From: Candidatus Omnitrophota bacterium | GTDB taxonomy: Bacteria > Omnitrophota > Gorgyraeia > B26-G9 | Direction: 5' to 3' | Length of the DNA: 5,521 nt | NCBI GenBank assembly: GCA_030630245.1 | Contig: DAOVNL010000068.1 | Location: 1-5,521, forward strand | In this document: positions 1 to 5,521 of the stretch, piece by piece | How the letters are laid out: each line of letters starts with the position of its first letter | How positions within the stretch are numbered: position 1 is the first letter of the stretch | The notes under the pieces: model-generated | Told to the model about the DNA's origin: nothing | Databases searched by the model: none | Seen by the model: only the letters and a program-made list of their open reading frames with translations | Position numbers and translations under genes: made by a program

Positions 1-851
1 ATTCAAGCAATTTGAAAACCGGCTATTTCCGGAATAAAGTACGCCTTGAAATAATTCCTATGATTGCAAAATACAGCCCCCATATAAAAGAGAGCATTTT
101 TAGAATAGGAGAAACAGCAAAACAGGCTGATGGCATCTTGGAGGAAAAGGTAAAAAGGATTTATCCCAAAGTTGTAACTATCAAAAAGGAAAAGGTGTTT
201 TGTGTAAATAAAAAGTTGTTTTTAAAATTACCGCTTGTTTTGCGCAGTGGAGTTATCCGTAAAGCCATCAGCGGCCTAAAAGGCGATTTAAACGGCATAG
301 ATTTTAAGCATGTTCAAATTGCCGATGATTTTATTCGCAAGATTGATTTAAAAGGTAAACATCTTGATCTGCCTAAAGCTGTTTTTGTTGAAAAGTCCAG
401 AGAGTTTGTTTGCTTTCAGGAAAAAAACAAAAAGGCTGCTCGATCATTTAAAATGGGTTCCCGTATGTTGTATTTGGATAAGGAGCTTAAGATCCCCAAA
501 TTAAATCTTTGCCTTAAGGCTTCTTTAGTAAAAAAGGCAAAAGAAGAGAAAAATTTTAAAAAACATTCGGCTATGTTGGAATATTTTGACTTTGATAAAA
601 TGAACTTTCCTTTAGAAGTACGCTCAAGAAAGTCCGGAGACTTGTTTCATCCTCTGGGGGGAAAGGGTAAAAAGAAGCTGAAAAAATTTTTTATTGATCA
701 AAAGATTGAAGATAAGCAAAAGGATTGTACGGGATTGGTTATCTGCGGCGGGATTATTGCCTGGGTTGCCGGTTTGCGCTTAGGCGATCCTTTTAAGGTT
801 ACGAATAAAACAAAGCGGATTGTTAAGATACAGGCAAAAAGGCTGAAGTAG
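1..851 (+). CDS. tilS: tRNA(Ile)-lysidine synthetase TilS, C-terminal part (5' end outside window)
   Basis: TilS is a cytoplasmic ATP-dependent enzyme that converts the wobble C34 of the CAU-anticodon tRNA(Ile) to lysidine, so that this tRNA reads AUA instead of AUG. The reading frame is open from the first base (first full codon at 3). It begins SSNLKTGYFRNKVR, the family motif (D-x-S-N ... R-N-x-I/V-R) that closes the N-terminal catalytic domain, so the PP-loop ATP site lies upstream of the window. A TTG at 12 is internal and not the start. About 282 residues are visible. The middle is a helical tRNA-binding region. Residues about 203-277 form the TilS C-terminal domain, with VRSRKSGD, a basic GGKGKKKLKKFFID stretch and the GIIAWVAGLRLGDPFKV end. 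The proline and arginine usual just after FID-x-KI appear replaced (KIEDKQKD). The gene is convergent with the HD-GYP gene, and no clear terminator is visible between them. Confidence 0.95.
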   Translation, partial: SSNLKTGYFRNKVRLEIIPMIAKYSPHIKESIFRIGETAKQADGILEEKVKRIYPKVVTIKKEKVFCVNKKLFLKLPLVLRSGVIRKAISGLKGDLNGIDFKHVQIADDFIRKIDLKGKHLDLPKAVFVEKSREFVCFQEKNKKAARSFKMGSRMLYLDKELKIPKLNLCLKASLVKKAKEEKNFKKHSAMLEYFDFDKMNFPLEVRSRKSGDLFHPLGGKGKKKLKKFFIDQKIEDKQKDCTGLVICGGIIAWVAGLRLGDPFKVTNKTKRIVKIQAKRLK

Positions 852-870
852 ATATCCCGGCACAGAATTC

Positions 871-1767
871 CTACTCCTCCCGAATTCCGTAATAGTTTAT
901 TTTAGGCTTGCCGTCGCGGTTTATTTGAGAAGGATTTACATCATTGTAGTGAGGTTTGTCCTTTCTTGAATAACTGATCAGGCACTTTACATACTTGTTG
1001 TTTATCTTTCCTTTTTTTGACTCCTCTAATAAAAGATCCAAAGCGGCTCTAACTGTAAAAGGTTCGCTGCGGTAAGGGCGGCGGCTTATTAACGCGTCAA
1101 AGATATCACAGGGAATTATTGTTTGAACGTAATTGTTGATCTGTTCTATGCCTAAAGGATAACCGCTTCCATCAAGTTTCTCATGATGGCATAATGCTGC
1201 TTTTGCTACAAATGATTTGGTGGTATTAAGATAATGCGAAACGAGTAAATGGTCTATCCATGGATGAGTTTGTATGATCTTGAATTCCTCATGTGTAAGC
1301 GGTTTGTCTTTTTCGAGTATCTCAGCAGGAAGACGGGATTTGCCGATATCATGGACAAGGCCAATCTTTGCGATCCGGTAGGGATCAAATTCCTCATTGG
1401 TTAGATCAAGGCATATTTTAATGGAAAGCGCCGCAACTACCAATATATGATTATAAATATCAGGCTGATTGATTTTTAGATTTTCAAGCTCCCGGATCAT
1501 TAATTCCGCGAATGATGTATTGGTGAGAATATCAATAACCTTTTCGGTATTTTCTTTGTCGGCAAATATCACTTTGTAAATTCCTGAATCTATTTTTTTA
1601 ATGAAATCCTCGATGATTTTTGTTTGTGAGAGGAAGACCTGAGAAGAATTTATTTTGTTTTGTTCGATTACTTCTTCAATAATTTTTTCAGAAATCTCCT
1701 GGCTGGTTTTAACAAGAAGGTTTCCTTCAATATCATATACAATTTTAGGCCAGTGAGTACAAAGCAT
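871..1767 (-). CDS. HD-GYP domain protein, predicted cyclic-di-GMP phosphodiesterase
   Basis: This is a stand-alone HD-GYP protein of 298 residues, predicted to hydrolyse the second messenger cyclic-di-GMP in the cytoplasm. Numbering from an upstream ATG at 1779 (302 aa), the HD-GYP ligands are all present: H111 with D107 four residues earlier, HDIGK (H143, D144, K147), H172, H198-H199 followed by E200, the DGSGYP loop (203-208), and D225 in DIFDAL. The substrate-loop signature RRPYR follows. The glycine usual after the HP motif is replaced (HPWIDHLL). Residues 1-90 match no domain I recognise and could be a sensory or dimerising segment; the last 40 residues are a polar tail. I see no signal peptide or membrane segment. 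I prefer the ATG at 1765-1767 because a GGAG Shine-Dalgarno sequence lies 6 nt before it, whereas the ATG at 1777-1779 has none. No cyclase or effector is visible nearby, so the pathway it controls is unknown. Confidence 0.92.
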   Translation of the reverse strand: MLCTHWPKIVYDIEGNLLVKTSQEISEKIIEEVIEQNKINSSQVFLSQTKIIEDFIKKIDSGIYKVIFADKENTEKVIDILTNTSFAELMIRELENLKINQPDIYNHILVVAALSIKICLDLTNEEFDPYRIAKIGLVHDIGKSRLPAEILEKDKPLTHEEFKIIQTHPWIDHLLVSHYLNTTKSFVAKAALCHHEKLDGSGYPLGIEQINNYVQTIIPCDIFDALISRRPYRSEPFTVRAALDLLLEESKKGKINNKYVKCLISYSRKDKPHYNDVNPSQINRDGKPKINYYGIREE

Positions 1768-1968
1768 TATTAACTCCATCTTTTAAAAAGAATTAAGTAA
1801 GACGGTAAAAATAAAATTATCTCCAACTTGTTTCCAAATTTAAAGATAATAGTAAATATACTTTGTTAATTAAGTATAGCATTAAAACGAAAAAATTGCA
1901 AACACAAACTCAGGAAAAAAATACTGCAACATGTTAATAATAAAAAAGATAGGCTAAAAAATAAATCG
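1768..1968. other. AT-rich leader and promoter region of the HD-GYP gene
   Basis: This is the left part of the gene-free spacer between the divergent HD-GYP and lysS genes. It is strongly AT-rich and contains the probable minus-strand promoter at 1873-1901 and the resulting untranslated leader of about 100 nt. I found no tRNA, no convincing small ORF with a ribosome binding site, and no recognisable riboswitch core such as the cyclic-di-GMP-I motif. Confidence 0.5.
1873..1901 (-). promoter_or_regulatory. Probable sigma70 promoter for the HD-GYP gene
   Basis: On the minus strand TTGCAA (1896-1901) is followed after exactly 17 nt by TATACT (1873-1878). The -10 hexamer is preceded by TGC, which is an extended -10 element. 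Transcription would start near 1866, leaving a leader of about 100 nt before the ATG at 1767. Match and spacing are good, but AT-rich DNA yields chance matches, so the call is moderate. Confidence 0.55.
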
Positions 1969-2133
1969 TTTTCACGCTGAACCTATAGGTATTCTCAGGC
2001 CTGATTCGTCAAGTAGCCGGTGAGTTACGGGGGGATAACTATGTTTAAAAAATATCGCGTAGTGTTTTAAACAGCTAAAGAGAATCTATTTCGCGTGAAA
2101 ATATGATAGCCCCTTCATTCACTCACCGATTAC
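1969..2133. repeat. Interleaved inverted repeats: candidate pseudoknotted RNA or relic mobile element
   Basis: Two complementary arm pairs interlock. Pair A: 1969-1996 with 2080-2101. It contains a perfect 9-bp match (TTTTCACGC / GCGTGAAAA), then GAA/TTC, ATAG/CTAT and ATTCTC/GAGAAT, with small insertions only in the left arm. Pair B: CGGTGAGT (2018-2025) with ACTCACCG (2121-2128), plus GGGG (within 2029-2034) with CCCC (2110-2113); GTA at 2013-2015 is matched by TAC at 2131-2133. Local hairpins lie between them: UGA-UUCG-UCA (2002-2011) inside GGC/GCC, and GTTTAAAA/TTTTAAAC (2043-2050 / 2065-2072). The order A-B-A'-B' gives a pseudoknot in RNA. As DNA, the two inverted GTA(G/A)-(C/T)-CGGTGAGT copies resemble REP doublets (REPIN-like elements). 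It matches no RNA family I can name, and the transcribed strand is unknown. The complementarity is observed; the function is inference. Confidence 0.5.
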
Positions 2134-2136
2134 GGT

Positions 2137-2159
2137 TTGGGAGCCAGGATTGGGAGCCA
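2137..2159. repeat. Tandem 10-bp direct repeat, 13-nt period
   Basis: TTGGGAGCCA occurs at 2137-2146 and again at 2150-2159, separated by GGA, which gives a 13-nt period. It lies directly between the inverted-repeat block and the -35 box of the lysS promoter. It could be a pair of protein-binding sites for a regulator or the terminal repeat of the neighbouring element; the sequence does not decide between these. Confidence 0.6.
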
Positions 2160-2165
2160 TTTTTC

Positions 2166-2194
2166 TTGACACAATAATTTATAAGTTATATAAT
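2166..2194 (+). promoter_or_regulatory. Consensus sigma70 promoter upstream of lysS
   Basis: TTGACA (2166-2171) and TATAAT (2189-2194) are both perfect consensus hexamers with the optimal 17-nt spacer. Transcription would start near 2201, giving a leader of about 90 nt before lysS. A second, poorer candidate lies nearer the gene: TTGCTT (2235-2240), 16 nt, TATAAT (2257-2262), which would give a leader of about 20 nt. Which one drives lysS cannot be told from sequence. Confidence 0.75.
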
Positions 2195-2205
2195 TGTATA
2201 ACTTA
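2182..2205. promoter_or_regulatory. 24-bp near-perfect palindrome over the -10 box, candidate operator
   Basis: TAAGTTATA (2182-2190) is matched by its exact reverse complement TATAACTTA (2197-2205). The centre is AATT (2192-2195), with one mismatched pair at 2191/2196. The palindrome covers the -10 hexamer and the predicted start site, the position at which a dimeric repressor would block RNA polymerase. Its AT-only core lowers specificity. The binding protein is unknown; the design recalls operators of autoregulated helix-turn-helix or toxin-antitoxin operons, but no such gene follows. Confidence 0.45.
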
Positions 2206-2290
2206 AATGAAAATCCTAAAAATTACTCAACTCATTGCTTAGACATATGTTAAACCTATAATTTGATTTGTAAAAAAAGAGGTTCCCATA

Positions 2291-3784
2291 ATGATCGATG
2301 AACTAATGCAGCAGCGAATAAAGAAGCTTGAGGATTTAAAAAATGAAGGTATTTGCCTTTATGGCGGGCGTTTTCCTAAGAAACATACAGCGTTATGGAT
2401 AAAGGAAAATTTTAAGGAAAACCTGGAAGTAAGCTCCGCGGGGAGGATAGTAGCTCTCCGGGCTCACGGCAAAAGCATATTCGGCGATATAAAAGATAAT
2501 AGCGGAAAAGTTCAGTTTTATATTAAAAAGGATACTGTCGGAGAAGAAAAATTCGCTTTTCTTAAAAAGCTTGATGTGGGAGATATCATCGGCTTAAGCG
2601 GAGAACTTTTTATGACGCGTACAAATGAGGCGACCATTCTTGCAAAAGGAGTGGAATTGCTTTCAAAAGGTATGCGTCCTTTGCCTGAGAAATGGCATGG
2701 GCTCAAAGATGTTGAGCTTAGATACCGCAAGCGTTATCTGGATTTAATCGCGAACGAAAAAGTTAAAGATGTTTTTTTTACAAGAAGCCGAATAATTAAG
2801 GAGATCCGTAAGTTTCTCGACGATAGAGATTATTTAGAGGTTGAAACTCCCATGCTGCATTCCCTTGCCGGGGGGGCGGCCGGAAAGCCGTTTAAAACAC
2901 ATCTTGAGGCTTTGAACATGGATTTGTTTTTGCGCATTGCTCCGGAATTATATCTTAAAAAACTTCTTGTGGGCGGCCTTGAAAAAGTTTACGAAATAAA
3001 CCGCAGCTTTCGCAATGAAGGGCTTTCCACAAAGCATAACCCTGAGTTTACCATGCTTGAGGTATACACTGCCTATGCGGACTATAAAGACATGATGGAG
3101 CTTGTTAAGGGCATTATTATGCATATTGCTGATAATGTGTTGAAAAAAAAAGAACTTGTCTTTCACTCCCAGACTATAGACCTGAGCAATTGGGAAGAGG
3201 TTTCTTTTGCCAAACTTATGCGGGATAATTTTGATATTAATCCGGATGATACTGAAAACTTATGGCTTGAAAAGCTTAAGAAAAAAGGCGTAAAAGCGGA
3301 ATTAAAGGAGGGCAAGATCAGCCGGACATTTATACTGAATCTCGTCAGTGATTTAATTGAACAAAAACTGCAGACCAATCATCCGGTTTTTATTACCGAT
3401 ATATATACAGAACTTTGTCCTCTGGCAAAAAAGAAAAAGGATGATCCGCTGCTTAGTGAGCGTTTTGAACTTTTTATGGGAGGAATGGAAGTTGCCAATG
3501 CTTATTCTGAACTTAATGACCCCAGGGAGCAGCGGGAACGCTTTCTGTCGCAGGATAGTGATGAGGGAGTCTCAAATATTGACGAGGGTTTTGTCGAGGC
3601 GCTTGAGTACGGCATGCCGCCCGCGGGCGGATTAGGAATAGGGATCGACCGGCTGGTAATGCTTTTTACCAACCAGTCTTCGATAAAAGATGTGATACTC
3701 TTTCCCCAGCTAAAACCGGAGCTTCAGGATTCTGCCGCGGATCAAGAGCGGAATTTACGCGATAGTGGTTCTGAAAAAAGTTGA
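2291..3784 (+). CDS. lysS: Lysyl-tRNA synthetase, class II
   Basis: This cytoplasmic enzyme charges tRNA(Lys) with lysine using ATP. It is 497 residues, full length for the bacterial class II family. Residues about 45-125 form the OB-fold anticodon-binding domain. The catalytic core starts around the RYRKRYLDLI stretch (144-153). Motif 1 spans about 165-188 (ends EVETPML). Motif 2 runs from RIAPELYLKKL (215-225) through R241 in SFRNEG to HNPEFT (249-254). SELNDPREQRERF (406-418) is typical of LysRS. Motif 3 is GLGIGIDR (447-454) with catalytic R454, followed by the family ending DVILFPQLKP. The tail (about 478-497) is polar. An AGAGG Shine-Dalgarno sequence at 2278-2282, 8 nt before the ATG, supports this start. 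One oddity is D-I-Y (370-372) where most LysRS have (D/E)-Y-P before the E-x-(S/C)-P-L segment. It is the first gene of a same-strand cluster with lolC and lolD. I see no T-box in its leader. Confidence 0.98.
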   Translation: MIDELMQQRIKKLEDLKNEGICLYGGRFPKKHTALWIKENFKENLEVSSAGRIVALRAHGKSIFGDIKDNSGKVQFYIKKDTVGEEKFAFLKKLDVGDIIGLSGELFMTRTNEATILAKGVELLSKGMRPLPEKWHGLKDVELRYRKRYLDLIANEKVKDVFFTRSRIIKEIRKFLDDRDYLEVETPMLHSLAGGAAGKPFKTHLEALNMDLFLRIAPELYLKKLLVGGLEKVYEINRSFRNEGLSTKHNPEFTMLEVYTAYADYKDMMELVKGIIMHIADNVLKKKELVFHSQTIDLSNWEEVSFAKLMRDNFDINPDDTENLWLEKLKKKGVKAELKEGKISRTFILNLVSDLIEQKLQTNHPVFITDIYTELCPLAKKKKDDPLLSERFELFMGGMEVANAYSELNDPREQRERFLSQDSDEGVSNIDEGFVEALEYGMPPAGGLGIGIDRLVMLFTNQSSIKDVILFPQLKPELQDSAADQERNLRDSGSEKS

Positions 3785-3795
3785 TTATTGGGTGA

Positions 3796-3834
3796 GCATT
3801 TTATTATCAAATAGGTAAAATGCCTTGTTTTTTT
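3796..3834 (+). terminator. Weak intrinsic terminator or attenuator after lysS
   Basis: GCATTTTA (3796-3803) pairs perfectly with TAAAATGC (3816-3823) across a 12-nt loop, and seven Ts follow at 3828-3834. The stem has only two GC pairs and the T-run starts 4 nt after it, so termination is probably partial. It sits between the lysS stop and the preferred lolC start. Its right arm contains the ATG at 3820, which argues against that codon as the lolC start. Confidence 0.45.
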
Positions 3835-3849
3835 ACTGATGGTAAATAT

Positions 3850-5058
3850 ATGTCTTATGAATTTAAAATCGCATTTAAATATCTTTTTAGCCGCAGTAAA
3901 GAGCGGTTTATTTCGGTTATCAGCCTGATCTCTGTAGTAGGTGTTGCCACAGGTGTCGCGACATTGATCATTGTCATAGGTGTAATGAGCGGTTTTGATC
4001 ATGAATTGCGGGATAGGATCATCGGCACGAGCAGCCATATCCTTGTTGATAAGCTTGGGGGCATTGATGATGTAACTCCTGTTATTGAGGGTATCAAGGA
4101 AGTCGATGGTGTTGTTGCTTGTGCTCCTTTTGTTACCACTCAAGGCTTACTTCTTGCGCAGGATCAAATGGTTTCTGTTGTCGTGCGCGGAGTTGACGAA
4201 GACCTGGAAGCTCAGGTTACCCAGGTAAACCAATTTATAAAAAAAGGAACCCTTGATTTAAAAAGCGGCGACAATATTATTATTGGAAAAATATTAGCCC
4301 GGAAGCTGTTCATTAAAGTCGGGGATCAGATCAGCCTGATCTCAGCCGGCAAACTGAAGAAAAATAAGCTTACTAAGGTAAGGGAGAATACTTTTTCGGT
4401 CGCGGGAATTTTTTCAAGTGAAATGTATGATTACGATACCGGGGTGGTTTTTATCTCTCTTGAAAAAGCCAGGGTTTTTGCCGATAATCCGATTCTGGCA
4501 AGCGGTATCAGCGTTAAAATAAAAGATATTGATGCGGCTGAGGCGGTTAAAAAGCAGATACAAAAGAAACTGGGTTTTCCTTACTTTACGCGGACATGGA
4601 TGGATTTAAACAGAAATCTGTTCAACGCGTTAAAGCTTGAGAAAACGGCGATGTTTGTAATTCTGGCATTGATTGTTCTGGTTGCCTCACTGAATATTGC
4701 CAGTTCTTTGATCATGCTGGTCATGGAAAAAACAAAAGATATCGGAATACTTAGAGCAATCGGGGCATCAACTGCTAGTATAAAAATCATTTTTACCGTG
4801 GTCGGCCTGTCTATTGGTTTGATCGGAACAATACTCGGAACCGCGGGTGGATTGTTCATGGCGTATATCCTCAAGACTTATAAATTTATATCATTGCCGG
4901 AAGATATATATTACATTAATACATTACCGGTCAAGATCCAGACAGCTGAAGTTGTCTGGATAACAGCTGCTGCGATGTGCATCACGCTGCTGGCTACTTT
5001 TTATCCGGCTTATCAGGCATCAAGGCTTAATACAGTAGAGGCATTACGTTACGAATGA
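3850..5058 (+). CDS. lolC: LolC/LolE-family lipoprotein-releasing ABC permease
   Basis: This is the integral inner-membrane permease of the Lol complex, which extracts mature lipoproteins from the inner membrane for handover to the LolA carrier. It is 402 residues, close to known LolC/LolE lengths (about 400-414). The N-terminus MSYEFKIAFKYLFSRSKERFISVISLIS is typical of the family and precedes TM1 (about 21-46). GFDHELRDRIIGTSSHI follows, then a large periplasmic domain (about 48-262) and TM2 (about 265-292). The cytoplasmic coupling segment MEKTKDIGILRAIGAS (292-307), which contacts the ATPase, comes before TM3 (about 310-340) and TM4 (about 367-386). It ends in YPAYQASRLNTVEALRYE. I place the start at 3850, not at the in-frame ATG 3820, because MSYE is the conserved family start and 3820 lies in the terminator-like stem. 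A GATGG 7 nt upstream is only a weak Shine-Dalgarno. LolC and LolE cannot be separated by eye. With no second permease visible, it may act as a homodimer. Confidence 0.92.
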   Translation: MSYEFKIAFKYLFSRSKERFISVISLISVVGVATGVATLIIVIGVMSGFDHELRDRIIGTSSHILVDKLGGIDDVTPVIEGIKEVDGVVACAPFVTTQGLLLAQDQMVSVVVRGVDEDLEAQVTQVNQFIKKGTLDLKSGDNIIIGKILARKLFIKVGDQISLISAGKLKKNKLTKVRENTFSVAGIFSSEMYDYDTGVVFISLEKARVFADNPILASGISVKIKDIDAAEAVKKQIQKKLGFPYFTRTWMDLNRNLFNALKLEKTAMFVILALIVLVASLNIASSLIMLVMEKTKDIGILRAIGASTASIKIIFTVVGLSIGLIGTILGTAGGLFMAYILKTYKFISLPEDIYYINTLPVKIQTAEVVWITAAAMCITLLATFYPAYQASRLNTVEALRYE

Positions 5059-5521
5059 TATTACAGGCAAAAGGATTACATAAATATTATAAAAACCAGG
5101 AAGCTGAACTTCATGTGATAAAGGGTGTAAATCTTTCTGTCCGGAAAAGTGAATTTCTGAGCTTGTTCGGGGCCTCCGGCGCCGGGAAATCCACCTTGCT
5201 GCATTTGTTGAGCGGGCTGGATATACCATCTGACGGAGAGGTATTGCTTAATAAGCAAAATCTTTATACAATAAGAGATAAAGATAGGGCGCTTATTCGC
5301 AACCGCGATATCGGTTTTGTTTTTCAATTTTATCATCTATTGCCTGAGTTCAGCGCTTTAGAAAATGTTATGCTTCCGGCGCTGATCAAGAGGGGGAATT
5401 TTTCTAAAATAAAAACAAAAGCCTGTGAATTGTTGAAAACTGTTGGATTGGAGGCAAGGATTACGCATCATCCTTCAGCGTTATCAGGGGGAGAGCAGCA
5501 AAGGGTTGCTATTGCCAGAGC
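5055..5521 (+). CDS. lolD: Lipoprotein-releasing ABC transporter ATPase LolD (3' end outside window)
   Basis: This is the ATP-hydrolysing subunit that powers lipoprotein release by the LolC/E permease on the cytoplasmic face of the inner membrane. The first 155 codons are present. Walker A is GASGAGKST (39-47). The Q-loop region reads FVFQFYHLLPEFSALENV (88-105), a signature that marks LolD within the MacB-like ATPases. The ABC signature is LSGGEQQRVAIAR (143-155). The Walker B, D-loop and H-loop lie beyond the window; a complete LolD is about 220-235 residues. The ATG at 5055 overlaps the lolC stop by 4 nt (ATGA), which indicates translational coupling and a joint operon. The glycine of the usual K-G-E before Walker A is serine here (KSE), a minor change. 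Confidence 0.96.
   Translation, partial: MILQAKGLHKYYKNQEAELHVIKGVNLSVRKSEFLSLFGASGAGKSTLLHLLSGLDIPSDGEVLLNKQNLYTIRDKDRALIRNRDIGFVFQFYHLLPEFSALENVMLPALIKRGNFSKIKTKACELLKTVGLEARITHHPSALSGGEQQRVAIAR

Noticed and set aside
12..851. tilS starting at the TTG at 12
   Set aside because: The frame is open to the window edge and the upstream codons (SSN) belong to the conserved TilS motif, so the true start lies before the window.
840..900. Bidirectional terminator between tilS and the HD-GYP gene
   Set aside because: Two GAATTC sites (865-870 and 882-887) could pair as a 6-bp hairpin, but there is no T-run directly after it on either strand, so I do not call a terminator.
2041..2070. Nine-codon ORF (MFKKYRVVF) behind a GGGGGG run
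   Set aside because: Too short, embedded in the inverted-repeat block, and the G-run is explained as a pairing arm; no sign of selection as a peptide can be judged.
2207..2242. Eleven-codon ORF (MKILKITQLIA) just after the strong promoter
   Set aside because: It has no Shine-Dalgarno and would be nearly leaderless. It holds one lysine-rich stretch but no tandem lysine codons of the attenuator kind.
1780..2290. T-box, lysine riboswitch or cyclic-di-GMP riboswitch in the divergent spacer
   Set aside because: I looked for the T-box antiterminator core, the lysine-riboswitch core and the GEMM-type core, and found none on the strand that would serve each gene.
3742..4143. 133-codon antisense ORF opposite the lysS end and lolC start
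   Set aside because: It overlaps two clear genes on the other strand, has no recognisable domain and no upstream ribosome binding site of note; it is a frame shadow. The other antisense ORFs in lysS, lolC and lolD fall for the same reason.
3820..5058. lolC starting at ATG 3820
   Set aside because: It adds ten residues (MPCFFTDGKY) not typical of the family, has only a short-spaced AGG, and the ATG lies in the right arm of the terminator-like hairpin.

Overview
The window comes from an AT-rich, diderm (outer-membrane-bearing) bacterium that uses the standard bacterial code: TGA is a stop in lysS and lolC. The Lol lipoprotein-export genes imply an outer membrane. The order lysS-lolC-lolD is familiar from diderm lineages such as the deltaproteobacterial groups. 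The low GC and lysine-rich proteins would also fit a candidate phylum such as Omnitrophota. The lineage is an inference, because no taxonomic marker is conclusive here.

Layout. (1) 1-851 (+): the 3' part of tilS, tRNA(Ile)-lysidine synthetase, cut by the left edge. (2) 871-1767 (-): a stand-alone HD-GYP domain protein, a predicted cyclic-di-GMP phosphodiesterase, convergent with tilS across a 19-nt gap. (3) 1768-2290: a gene-free divergent spacer of about 520 nt. It holds a probable promoter for the HD-GYP gene on the minus strand, an unusual block of interleaved inverted repeats (1969-2133), a 10-bp direct repeat, and a consensus sigma70 promoter overlapped by a near-perfect 24-bp palindrome facing lysS. 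(4) 2291-3784 (+): lysS, class II lysyl-tRNA synthetase. (5) 3796-3834: a weak hairpin plus T-run resembling an intrinsic terminator. (6) 3850-5058 (+): a LolC/LolE-family permease. (7) 5055-5521 (+): lolD, the partner ATPase, overlapping lolC by 4 nt and cut by the right edge.

The genes on the right form an lysS-lolC-lolD cluster in which translation and lipoprotein sorting may share transcription, possibly damped by the weak terminator. LolC and LolD would form the inner-membrane ABC machine that extracts lipoproteins for delivery to the outer membrane. The HD-GYP protein is an independent signalling unit.

The coding genes are all recognisable housekeeping or signalling families. The part least explained by known features is the 1969-2133 block: two long complementary pairs, arranged A-B-A'-B' so that they would form a pseudoknot if transcribed. 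It could be a structured RNA or the relic of a small mobile element; sequence alone does not decide.
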